A stretch of DNA of 36,344 bases from Rhodobiaceae bacterium (GTDB taxonomy: Bacteria > Pseudomonadota > Alphaproteobacteria > Rhizobiales > Tepidamorphaceae). Below the pieces are notes generated by a model that was given only the letters and a program-made list of their open reading frames with translations, was not told the DNA's origin and did not search any database. The stretch lies in assembly GCA_007118805.1 (NCBI GenBank), contig SKQW01000024.1, forward strand, positions 1 through 36,344. The letters are read 5' to 3'. Made by a program: the position numbers and the translations under genes. Shown one piece after another: positions 1 through 7,725 of this stretch. The stretch's first letter is position 1; every line of letters begins with the position of its first letter.

Positions 1-758
1 CGCCGGAGCGTGGCATAGTCGAGGTCGACATGCATGTTGGTGAGGATGGCGCGGCGCGGCTTGACGCGCGCGATCCATTCGAGCGCCTCGTCCAGCGTGA
101 AGTGGCTGGGATGCGGCGTGTAGCGCAAGGCATCAAGGATCCAGACGTCAAGGTCCTGCAGATAGAGCTCGCTCTCATCGGGAATGCCGCTCACATCACA
201 GGAATATGCCAGCCCGCCGAACCGGAAGCCGAGGCTCAGTGTCTCGCCGTGGAGCTGCTCGATTGGCTGGGCAAGGATGTCGCCGCCTGCCCCCGAGATC
301 ACCACCGGCGCCGGCGGCCGGATGGCATGAGCGTCGAGGATCGGCGGATAGGAACTGCCCTCCGGCGCATTGAAGCAATAGCCGAAGCGCGCGGTGACCC
401 GGTCCGCGGTCTCTGGGGCCATATGGACGCCTACCCGGCGGCGATTGTGGATCACGATGGGCCTGAGATCGTCGATGCCGTGCACATGGTCGGCATGGTC
501 GTGGGTCAGCAGCACCCCGTCGAGCCACTGAACCTCGGCTGCCAGGAGTTGGGCCCGCAGGTCCGGAGAAGTGTCGACCAACACGGTGGTGCGGCCTTCA
601 GGTCCTAACCGTTCGACGAGCAGCGAGCAGCGCTGTCGCCGGTTTCTCGGCTCGTTGGGATCGCACGCGCCCCAGCCCCCGGCCACGCGCGGCACCCCGG
701 CCGACGATCCGCAGCCCAGTACGGTGGCGACACAGCGTTGCTTCCCGTCCTCGGACAT
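1..758 (-). CDS. MBL-fold metallo-hydrolase, PhnP-like (C-terminus cut by window edge)
   Basis: The reading frame starts at an ATG at 758-756 and stays open to the left edge (252 codons plus two bases). Family members are about 260-270 residues, so only a few residues should be missing. The metallo-beta-lactamase signature THDHADH is visible about 85 residues in, followed by HGIDDLR, and a late His in TNMHVDLDY fits another metal ligand. The N-terminus reads TVLGCGSSAGVP, with CDPNEPRNRR after it, as in PhnP/cyclic-phosphodiesterase-like members. A binuclear metal hydrolase acting on a phosphodiester is the family expectation; the substrate cannot be read from sequence. It begins five bases after the tatD stop codon and is the last visible gene of the metG-tatD run, so it is probably co-transcribed with tatD. 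Confidence 0.85.
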   Translation of the reverse strand, partial: MSEDGKQRCVATVLGCGSSAGVPRVAGGWGACDPNEPRNRRQRCSLLVERLGPEGRTTVLVDTSPDLRAQLLAAEVQWLDGVLLTHDHADHVHGIDDLRPIVIHNRRRVGVHMAPETADRVTARFGYCFNAPEGSSYPPILDAHAIRPPAPVVISGAGGDILAQPIEQLHGETLSLGFRFGGLAYSCDVSGIPDESELYLQDLDVWILDALRYTPHPSHFTLDEALEWIARVKPRRAILTNMHVDLDYATLR

Positions 759-763
759 GCCGA

Positions 764-1561
764 TCAGGCAACCGCAATCCCGGCGGGAGCCGGTATGGTT
801 TTGAAGAGCCGATAGAAATTTGCCGTGGTCTGCTGGGCGATCTCATCGCGGCCGACGCCGCGCGTTTCGGCCAGAACCTCGGCGGTGTGGCGGACATAGG
901 CCGGCTCATTGCGCTTACCCCGATACGGCATCGGCGCCAAATACGGGGCATCGGTCTCGACCAGAAGTCGTTCGAGCGGGATTTCTCGTGCTATTTCACG
1001 CAGTTCCTCGGATTTCTTGAACGTCAGAATACCCGAAAAGGAGACATACAGCCCCAATTCGACGCCCGCGCGGGCAAGCTGCGGCCCGGAGCTGTAGCAG
1101 TGCAGGATCGCGTCGAACGGGCCCTTTGCCATCTCCTCGCGCAGCACCCGCTCGGTGTCGGCCTCGGCGCTGCGGCTGTGGATGACGAGGGGAAGGCCGG
1201 TGCGCCGCGCCGCCTCGATCTGCGTGCGAAAGCCGGCTTCCTGATCGACGCGCGGGGAATTGTCGTAGTGGAAGTCGAGCCCAGCCTCGCCAATGGCGAC
1301 GACGCGCGGATGGCGGGCGGCCGCGACATAGTCCTCGACCGGCAGGTCGACCTCCTCGGCGGCATTGTGCGGATGGGTCCCGGCCGAGCACCAGACATCG
1401 CTGAAGCGCTTGGCGATCTGCGCCACCTGCTCAAACCGCCGCAGCCGCGTGCAGATGGTCACCATGGCGATGATGCCGGCGGCCCGCGCCCGCGCCACCA
1501 CGTCGTCGAGCTCGTCGGTGAAATCGGGAAAGTCGAGATGGCAGTGGCTGTCGACCAGCAT
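764..1561 (-). CDS. tatD: TatD-family metal-dependent hydrolase (DNase)
   Basis: This 265-residue protein has the usual TatD/YcfH length. The metal ligands of the TIM-barrel amidohydrolase fold are visible: H6 and H8 in DSHCHLD, the Glu in GEAGLDFHY near residue 92, His in VIHSR, His in LHCYSS, and Asp in ETDAPYLAP near residue 205. The family acts as a metal-dependent 3'-5' exonuclease or deoxyribonuclease linked to DNA repair and turnover; the exact role here is inferred. Its ATG shares one base with the metG stop codon (TAATG), so translation is probably coupled to metG. It is followed five bases later by the MBL-fold gene. The metG-tatD-MBL order is common in Proteobacteria. Confidence 0.95.
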   Translation of the reverse strand: MLVDSHCHLDFPDFTDELDDVVARARAAGIIAMVTICTRLRRFEQVAQIAKRFSDVWCSAGTHPHNAAEEVDLPVEDYVAAARHPRVVAIGEAGLDFHYDNSPRVDQEAGFRTQIEAARRTGLPLVIHSRSAEADTERVLREEMAKGPFDAILHCYSSGPQLARAGVELGLYVSFSGILTFKKSEELREIAREIPLERLLVETDAPYLAPMPYRGKRNEPAYVRHTAEVLAETRGVGRDEIAQQTTANFYRLFKTIPAPAGIAVA

Positions 1562-3117
1562 TACACGCCCGGCACCGCTTCGCTCTCGACATAGCGCGGG
1601 AAGACCGCCGCCGGGCCCGGCAGCGCCGTGCCGGGGGTCAGCCGTCCCGCCTCGCCCAGCCGGTCAAAGCCCCGCTCGTCGGGTGCCACTGCGACGAGAT
1701 CGAGCAGCCTGCCCGAGGCAGACGGCATGAAGGGTTGGCACAGTATGGCGATCTGGCGGATCGCCTCGGCGGTGACATAAAGCACGGTTTGGAACCGCGC
1801 CGGGTCCGACTTGCGCAGGACCCAGGGCTCGGCGGCGGCGAAGTATCGGTTGGCCTCGCCGACCACCGACCAGACCTCGGCCAGCACGGTGTGGAGCGCT
1901 TGTCCGGCCATCGCCACCCGCGCCTTTTCCACCATCGAATCGGCAGCCAGCAGCAGCGCGCTTTCGGCCTCGCCCAGGGCGCCCGGCGTCGGCAGCGCGC
2001 CGTCGCAATGCTTGGCGACCATCGACAGCGAGCGCTGGGCGAGGTTGCCGAGATCGTTGGCGAGATCCGCATTGATCCGCCCGACAATGGCGTCGTGGCT
2101 GTAGTTCCCGTCCTGGCCGAAGGGAACCTCGCGCAGGAAGAAGTAGCGCATCTGATCGACGCCGTAATGATCGGCAATGGCGAACGGATCGACGACATTG
2201 CCGACCGATTTCGACATCTTCTCGCCCCTGTTGAACAGGAAGCCGTGGGCGAACACGCGCTTCGGCAGGTCGAGGCCGGCCGACATGAGGAAGGCCGGCC
2301 AGTAAACGGCGTGGAAGCGCACGATATCCTTGCCTATGACGTGGAGATCGGCCGGCCACCATTTGCGGAACGTCTCGCTGGCGGTGTCGGGATAGCCGAC
2401 GCCCGTGATGTAGTTGGTGAGCGCGTCGACCCAGACATACATGGTGTGGCCGTCGCTATCCGGCACGCGCACGCCCCAATCGAGGGTGGTGCGCGACACT
2501 GACAGATCGCGCAAGCCGGATCTGACGAAGCTGACTACCTCGTTGCGCCGCTCCCGGGGCAGGATGAAATCGGGGTTGTCCTCGTAATGGGCGAGCAGCC
2601 GGTCCTGAAACGCAGACAGCCGGAAGAAGTAGCTGTCCTCCTCGGTCCACTCCACCTGGGTACCCATGGGGCCGCGGCGCACGCCATCCTCGCCGACCTC
2701 GGTTTCCGACTCGTCGTAATAGGCCTCATCGCGCACCGAGTACCAGCCCGAATAGGTCCCCAGATAGATGTCCCCGGCCGCCGCCATGCGCCGCCAGATC
2801 TCCTGGCTCGCGACATGGTGGCGCGGATCGGTCGTGCGGATGAAGTCCGAGTTGGCACAGTCGAGATGGGCAACCATCTGCTTGAAGAGCGGCGTGTTGC
2901 GGTCGGCCAGCTCAGCCGGCGTGATCCCCTCACCTGCAGCGGTCTGGGCCATCTTCATGCCGTGCTCGTCGACGCCAGTCAGGAAGAAGACGTCATAGCC
3001 GTCGAGCCGCATGAAACGCGCGATGGCATCGGTTGCCAGCGCCTCGTAGGCGTGGCCGATATGCGGCGCCCCGTTGGGATAGGAAATCGCCGTTGTGAGA
3101 TAGTATTTGGGCTTCAT
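1561..3117 (-). CDS. metG: Methionine--tRNA ligase
   Basis: This cytoplasmic class I aminoacyl-tRNA synthetase charges tRNA-Met with methionine. The HIGH motif is at residues 19-22 ([11 protein letters not shown]) and KMSKS at 300-304 ([10 protein letters not shown]). The connective-peptide region around residues 120-150 ([13 protein letters not shown]) has no Cys knuckle, so this is the zinc-free subtype. At 518 residues it is the short form without a C-terminal EMAPII-like tRNA-binding domain, which is usual in Alphaproteobacteria. It lies downstream of holB with a 42-base gap and overlaps the tatD start by one base. ATG start at 3117-3115. Confidence 0.97.
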   Translation of the reverse strand: MKPKYYLTTAISYPNGAPHIGHAYEALATDAIARFMRLDGYDVFFLTGVDEHGMKMAQTAAGEGITPAELADRNTPLFKQMVAHLDCANSDFIRTTDPRHHVASQEIWRRMAAAGDIYLGTYSGWYSVRDEAYYDESETEVGEDGVRRGPMGTQVEWTEEDSYFFRLSAFQDRLLAHYEDNPDFILPRERRNEVVSFVRSGLRDLSVSRTTLDWGVRVPDSDGHTMYVWVDALTNYITGVGYPDTASETFRKWWPADLHVIGKDIVRFHAVYWPAFLMSAGLDLPKRVFAHGFLFNRGEKMSKSVGNVVDPFAIADHYGVDQMRYFFLREVPFGQDGNYSHDAIVGRINADLANDLGNLAQRSLSMVAKHCDGALPTPGALGEAESALLLAADSMVEKARVAMAGQALHTVLAEVWSVVGEANRYFAAAEPWVLRKSDPARFQTVLYVTAEAIRQIAILCQPFMPSASGRLLDLVAVAPDERGFDRLGEAGRLTPGTALPGPAAVFPRYVESEAVPGV

Positions 3118-3159
3118 CTGTGACGAACGCGTTCGAGCAAGGAGTGGCGCGGCACGCGA

Positions 3160-4224
3160 TCAGGCACGGGCAACCTCTGTGACGGCCGCCGTGGATACCG
3201 ATCGGAGCGCCGTGAGAAGGGTCTGGGTGCGATCAAGATTGTAGATCTCGGTCTGCGCCAGCGCGCGGCCGACCTTTTCCCACACCTCGGACCAGCGCGC
3301 AAGCTGCGCGGCGGCGCGGCCATCGCCTGCCGCGCTGCGGGTGCGCTGGGCGATCCAGTCGAGCAGCAGCTCCGAGGCGAGGCGATAGCGCCCCTCCCCG
3401 CCCCGCGCGCCCAGCCACTCGGCAAGGTGCATGGCATCACCGGCATCGAGCCGCGGCATCCCTTCGAGGAGGTCCAGCAGACGGCGCGCCGTTTCCTGCC
3501 CTTCCGCCGAGGCCAGCTCAAGCGCCCGGCCGAGGCTGCCCTGGGCCAGCCGCGCCGCCAGGGCAGGATCGCCGCCGGCCTCGTCGCCGGTGCGCAGGAC
3601 CGTCTCGATCAGCGCCGGATCGAGCGGCTTGAGCGCCAGCCTGCGGCACCGCGAGCGGATTGTCGGCAAGAGCCGGCCGGGCAGATGCGCAACCAGCAGA
3701 AACAGGCAGCGGGCGGGCGGCTCCTCTAGCATTTTCAACAAGGCATTGGCGGAGGCGCGGTTCAGATCATCGGCCGCGTCGACGACGACGATACGCCAGT
3801 TCCCCCCGGCGGCGGTCGTCGCCAGGAACCGGCTGACGCGACGCACGGAGTCGACGGGAATGATGCTGGAGGTCGCCTTGCCCGCCTCATCGCGCGGACG
3901 CTCCAGCACGATCAGATTGGGATGGGCGCGCGCCGCGATCTGGCGGGCATCGCTGCCATCGGGGGACACCGCGAGGTCGGCCGCTTCGGCCACATCGGGG
4001 GCGTCGGGGGCGGGATGGGCAAGCACGAAACGCGCAAACCGGAAGGCCAGCGTTGCCTTGCCGATGCCCTTTGGCCCTTCCAGGGCCCAGGCATGCGGAA
4101 CGCGGCCCGACCGGTAACTGTCCAATAGCGCCATTTCCGCCCGCTGGTGCCCGACCAGGATGCTGGTCGCCTCCGGCCGATCGAGCGAGTCGGCGTCCGG
4201 CATCGCTGCTGCCTTGCCGCTCAC
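3160..4224 (-). CDS. holB: DNA polymerase III subunit delta'
   Basis: This is a clamp-loader subunit of the replicative polymerase. An AAA+ P-loop GPKGIGKAT lies at about residues 50-58, followed by a sensor-like stretch SANALLKMLEEPP and the arginine-finger motif TIRSRCRR, all typical of DnaX/HolB proteins. The preferred start is GTG at 4224, which overlaps the tmk stop as GTGA and has a GGAG seven bases upstream, giving 354 residues. An internal ATG at 4203 (347 residues) is the alternative. The tmk-holB-metG order is a conserved alphaproteobacterial arrangement and suggests coupled translation with tmk. The intact P-loop suggests nucleotide binding; in E. coli the delta' subunit is not an ATPase. 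Confidence 0.93.
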   Translation of the reverse strand: MSGKAAAMPDADSLDRPEATSILVGHQRAEMALLDSYRSGRVPHAWALEGPKGIGKATLAFRFARFVLAHPAPDAPDVAEAADLAVSPDGSDARQIAARAHPNLIVLERPRDEAGKATSSIIPVDSVRRVSRFLATTAAGGNWRIVVVDAADDLNRASANALLKMLEEPPARCLFLLVAHLPGRLLPTIRSRCRRLALKPLDPALIETVLRTGDEAGGDPALAARLAQGSLGRALELASAEGQETARRLLDLLEGMPRLDAGDAMHLAEWLGARGGEGRYRLASELLLDWIAQRTRSAAGDGRAAAQLARWSEVWEKVGRALAQTEIYNLDRTQTLLTALRSVSTAAVTEVARA

Positions 4225-4916
4225 GGATCGGCTCCGACCTTGCAGTCCGACGGGATGGGCAGCTTGTCCTCCACCACGGTCCAGATCGCCTCCTCGACCT
4301 CCTCGGGGGCCCCTTGCGCATCGATCACATGGCACCGGTTCGGTGCCGACAAGGCGATGTCAAGAAAGGCGGCTCTCAGGCGACGATGCTCTTCGAGCTC
4401 TGCCTGTTCGAATCGGTCGACGCCACCCTGCCCGTCATCCTCGGTAACGGCGCGGGCCCGGGCAAGCCCGATCTCAGGATCGAGATCGAGGAACAGCGTC
4501 AGATCCGGCCAGTCGCCGCCCACCACAGCGTCCTCAAGCGCCCGCACAAGGCCATCATCGATACCGCCCAGAACGCCCTGATAGGCGCGCGTCGAATCGG
4601 CGAAGCGGTCACAGACGACCCATTTGCCGGCGTCCAGGGCTGGCCGGATGACCTGGCTGAGATGATCGTCGCGGGCGGCATTCATGAGGAGGGCCTCGGC
4701 GAATGTGCCCAATGGCTTGACACGCCCCGACAGGACGGCGCGGCGGATGATCTCGGCCCCTTGTGTGCCGCCCGGCTCCCGGGTCAGCACCGCCTCGACG
4801 CCGCAAGCCCGCAATCGCTCGGCAAGCCGGGCGGCCTGGGTGGACTTTCCCGTGCCCTCGCCGCCTTCCAGCGTGATGAAACGCCCCGCAACCTCGTTGC
4901 GCCTCGACCGAGTCAC
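4221..4916 (-). CDS. tmk: Thymidylate kinase
   Basis: Phosphorylates dTMP to dTDP with ATP in the cytoplasm. The P-loop GGEGTGKST is at residues 18-26, the DR(Y/F) nucleoside-binding motif appears as CDRFADSTRAYQG near residue 98, and the LID region is Arg-rich around RARAVTEDD. The length of 231 residues is slightly above the usual 205-215, with extra residues at both ends. The start is GTG at 4916-4914, which overlaps the upstream carboxypeptidase stop codon as GTGA. The same type of overlap links its own stop to holB, so the three genes look translationally coupled. Confidence 0.96.
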   Translation of the reverse strand: MTRSRRNEVAGRFITLEGGEGTGKSTQAARLAERLRACGVEAVLTREPGGTQGAEIIRRAVLSGRVKPLGTFAEALLMNAARDDHLSQVIRPALDAGKWVVCDRFADSTRAYQGVLGGIDDGLVRALEDAVVGGDWPDLTLFLDLDPEIGLARARAVTEDDGQGGVDRFEQAELEEHRRLRAAFLDIALSAPNRCHVIDAQGAPEEVEEAIWTVVEDKLPIPSDCKVGADP

Positions 4917-6178
4917 CGCGACGTCGCCGCCTCGACACCAGAATAGACGAGGCCGATCACCAGTTCTAGGGCGGCGTCGAAGGCTCGGCGATGCAGCGGT
5001 CCGACATCGACCGACTGTGCCGCGTAGAGGGGAACTTCGTTGATGATCGTCTCGTCATTATCCTGCAAACGCAACACGCCGACCCGATCGCCTTCGCGCA
5101 CGGGCGCGCGCAACGGCCCGGTATAGACAATTCGTCCGCGCAAACTGCCGCGTTCGCCTCTCGGCACCAGAACCGAGATAGGCCCCTGCCCGGTCAGCGT
5201 CACCCGTCCGACGTCGCCGCCATAGACGCCGACCTGGCCTACCGGCTGCCCGGCTTCGAACAGCTCGACGCGCTCGAAGGCGCGACTGGCCCAGGAGAAC
5301 AGCTTCCGGGCCTCGGCCACCCGCGCATCCGAGCTGGGAAGGCCGTGAACGACAAGCGTGGTGCGCCGGCCGTCATTGTTCGCGGACGCCACCAGCCCGA
5401 AACCGGATTCCTCGGCATATCCGGCCATCAGGCCGTCGATACCGTCGATATTCTGGAATACCGGGTTGCGATTGCGCTGGTTTATGCCGTTCCAGGTGAA
5501 CTCCGGCTCGCCGAATATGCGGTAGAGATAGGGATACTCGTCCACCAAATGGCGCGCCAGCACCATCATGTCGCGCACCGAGGTCTGCTGGCCTTCCGGC
5601 CCCGGCAAGCCCGTGGCGTTCTTAAAGACCGAGTCCTGCAGTCCGATTGCCGCCGCCCGCTCGTTCATGAGCTCGGCAAACGCCTCCTCGGAGCCGGCCA
5701 TGCCCTCGGCGATCGCGATGCAGGCGTCATTGGCTGCCTGCACCATGATGCCACGCAGGAGGTCGGACAAGGGGATGTTGGAATTCACCTCAGCGAACAT
5801 CGTCGCGGTGCGCGACGGCGCCCCGCCGGTGCGCCAGGCATGCTCGCTTACAAAGAACTCATCGTTCAGATCGAGGCGCCCCTCGCCGATGGCGTGGAAC
5901 ACGACTTCCAGCGTCATCAGCTTGGCCAGACTTGCCGGGACGACCGGCGTATCGACATCCTTGTGCAACAACACCGTGCCGGTGTCATGATCAACCATCA
6001 GCGCCTGCTGGGCGCTCGTCTCCGTTGCCTGGGCGGGATCCGGTCCCGGCAGCGCGCCGAACGCCAACGCCGCCAGCAGAACGGTGCCGAGTAACGAGCG
6101 CAACCGGCCGAGCACGAGCAGTGTCAACCGCCACACCGATGGTGGCGTATCATCGTGAACAGCGATAAACGGCCCCAT
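4913..6178 (-). CDS. D-alanyl-D-alanine carboxypeptidase family protein (PBP5/S11-like) with altered active-site motifs
   Basis: From the ATG at 6178 the protein is 421 residues: a hydrophobic signal sequence ending near DPAQA, an S11 peptidase domain, then a C-terminal PBP5-like beta domain and a terminal amphipathic-looking tail. The family trims the terminal D-Ala of peptidoglycan stem peptides at the periplasmic face. SxxK is present (PASLAKLMT, S83 and K86). The second motif, normally SxN, is A-A-N at 148-150 (VQAANDACIA). The third, normally K-T-G, is M-A-G at 251-253 (DGLMAGYAEESG). I read both changes directly in the DNA. The surrounding sequence is otherwise typical, so reduced or lost activity, with a structural or substrate-binding role, is the inference. 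A TTG at 6232 is a weaker alternative start. Position between rlpA and tmk matches dacC/dacF in related genomes. Confidence 0.9.
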   Translation of the reverse strand: MGPFIAVHDDTPPSVWRLTLLVLGRLRSLLGTVLLAALAFGALPGPDPAQATETSAQQALMVDHDTGTVLLHKDVDTPVVPASLAKLMTLEVVFHAIGEGRLDLNDEFFVSEHAWRTGGAPSRTATMFAEVNSNIPLSDLLRGIMVQAANDACIAIAEGMAGSEEAFAELMNERAAAIGLQDSVFKNATGLPGPEGQQTSVRDMMVLARHLVDEYPYLYRIFGEPEFTWNGINQRNRNPVFQNIDGIDGLMAGYAEESGFGLVASANNDGRRTTLVVHGLPSSDARVAEARKLFSWASRAFERVELFEAGQPVGQVGVYGGDVGRVTLTGQGPISVLVPRGERGSLRGRIVYTGPLRAPVREGDRVGVLRLQDNDETIINEVPLYAAQSVDVGPLHRRAFDAALELVIGLVYSGVEAATSR

Positions 6179-6489
6179 GCGATGATCACTCACGATCAAG
6201 CGGCCCCAATCGGCTCGATCCCTAGATACCAAGCCCTGCCCTGCCAGACAAACGCCGCCCGCTCTGCCCGCGACGCCCCAATTGCTGCCGCGGACCGAGC
6301 TTAACGGATTCTTACCACTATAAGTAACGACCGTCCGCGCCGAGACAAGCGGCGAACGACTGCACGATCCGGTGAGTTTCGGTTAGCGTTAAGAGCCCGG
6401 ACGGCTCCCGGCCTTGGCCGGAGATTCGCTACGCCCCGAGGCCTGCTCCTGCCGGCCCGAGAAAGGATCGGCAGCACCGCTGCACTACG
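6179..6489. other. Intergenic gap between rlpA and the carboxypeptidase homologue
   Basis: These 311 bases hold no supported gene. On the minus strand a TATAGT box (plus-strand 6317-6322) could be a -10 for the downstream carboxypeptidase-tmk-holB operon, but the nearest -35-like TTGTCT is 20 bases away, so it is weak. Some short GC-rich inverted segments lie near the rlpA stop codon; none has a T-tract. Confidence 0.3.
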
Positions 6490-7332
6490 CTACCAAGTGG
6501 GTGTATGCGCCGCTGGCGCCCCGGCCCCGGAATCGTCAAACAGCGCAAAGGTGGCTGCCACCCGGTTCTTGCGGGCCGCGGAATGGTGACCGGATGCGAT
6601 ATAGTTGGACGCAAGCAGAATGGCCGGCTTGTCGCCGGCGATGCGATCCCCCGAAGCAGGTGATGTGGCCGCTGTCAGGTCTGCCCCGTCGTCGGCGCTT
6701 GCCACCATGGTCGGCTGAACCGGCTCGCCATTCTCGCGCACGGTGGTGGTCAGCCACCCATCATCGCCCTCCGGCGCGGCTGGCCCGACATACTGAACCC
6801 GAACATCGGCCATTCCATTGTGCTTGAAATCGAGAATGCGTGCGGTCTCGCGCGAAAGATCGATGATCCGGCCGGTGCTGAAGGGGCCGCGATCGTTGAT
6901 CCGGACCACGACAGAGCGATTGTTCTCAAGATTGGTCACCCGCGCATAACTCGGCATCGGCAATGTCGGATGCGCGGCCGTCAGGGAGTGCATGTCGTAG
7001 GTTTCGCCATTCGCGGTGCTTCGGCCGTGGAACTTTCTGCCATACCACGAGGCGGCGCCGACCTCGTCGTAACTGGGGTCCTCCTCCGGATGGTACCAAC
7101 GCCCGGCCACCTGATAGGGCTTTCCGACCTTGTAGCCGCTGCCCTGGTCATACGCCACCTGCCGCTGAGACGGCTGTTTGGTGGGAGCGGCGCTGAAGCC
7201 CGCGCCCGGCGAGGGATCGGTCATCGTATTGCACGCGGTCGCGGCGCCCGCCGCAACCAGTATCGCGGCCAGCCGCCCGAGCGACCTGCAACCAGCGCCT
7301 GCCTGGCGGCGCATCAGCCCTTGTCTTGCCAT
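6490..7332 (-). CDS. rlpA: RlpA-type septal ring lytic transglycosylase / rare lipoprotein A
   Basis: From the ATG at 7332 (preceded by a purine-rich GACGGGGACC) the protein has 280 residues. A signal sequence with hydrophobic core LAAILVAAGAATAC ends at Cys34, a plausible though weak lipobox, so it is probably an outer-membrane lipoprotein. The double-psi beta-barrel domain spans roughly residues 91-175: GAASWYGRKFHGR, ANGETYDM, and RINDRGPF containing the catalytic Asp, then GRIIDLS. RlpA proteins with this domain cleave naked (stem-peptide-free) glycan strands at the division septum. The remaining ~105 C-terminal residues show no recognisable SPOR domain, so septal targeting would need another route. 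It precedes the carboxypeptidase homologue on the same strand, separated by about 310 bases. Confidence 0.92.
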   Translation of the reverse strand: MARQGLMRRQAGAGCRSLGRLAAILVAAGAATACNTMTDPSPGAGFSAAPTKQPSQRQVAYDQGSGYKVGKPYQVAGRWYHPEEDPSYDEVGAASWYGRKFHGRSTANGETYDMHSLTAAHPTLPMPSYARVTNLENNRSVVVRINDRGPFSTGRIIDLSRETARILDFKHNGMADVRVQYVGPAAPEGDDGWLTTTVRENGEPVQPTMVASADDGADLTAATSPASGDRIAGDKPAILLASNYIASGHHSAARKNRVAATFALFDDSGAGAPAAHTPTW

Positions 7333-7725
7333 TGGTCCCCGTCTCGCCAGCCGACGATCCCAGCTCGCTTTCCCCGACACATTGCACGGGCGTGCCCCGC
7401 CCTGCGGTTGCCGCCCCTTCCCCGACCAACGCCGAAACCTCTCCGAAACCCGAACCTGGCGCTTGGTGCGGTGACGGACGATCAAATCACCGCGACCGCA
7501 ATTCGTCGCTCCAATTGTGTCTACATTGCGGCGCCCCGCGCATCAATCCGGCGCATCAAAAGCAGTGCCATCAATCGCCATTGCCGCGGCCGGCGCGGCT
7601 TTCGACCCGGCTGCGTCGGCGTCTGATTCGGGACACTAGAGAATTCCGAGCCTGCCGATCGCTATCCGCACCCGCAATTGCCCGCACGAGTCGCGCATTA
7701 CGGAAGCACGATTTTAAGGAATTTA
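7333..7725. promoter_or_regulatory. Divergent intergenic region, rlpA / histidine kinase
   Basis: This stretch separates the divergent rlpA and histidine kinase genes and should carry both promoters. A perfect 7-base inverted repeat, GCGGTGA at 7468-7474 and TCACCGC at 7487-7493 with 12 bases between, is the only obvious symmetric element. The kinase ribosome-binding site AAGGAA lies just before its ATG at 7726. I could not assign convincing -35/-10 pairs. Confidence 0.35.

Noticed and set aside
4991-6094. Plus-strand 367-codon frame opposite the carboxypeptidase homologue
   Set aside because: Antisense shadow; the minus-strand product has a signal peptide and family-wide similarity.
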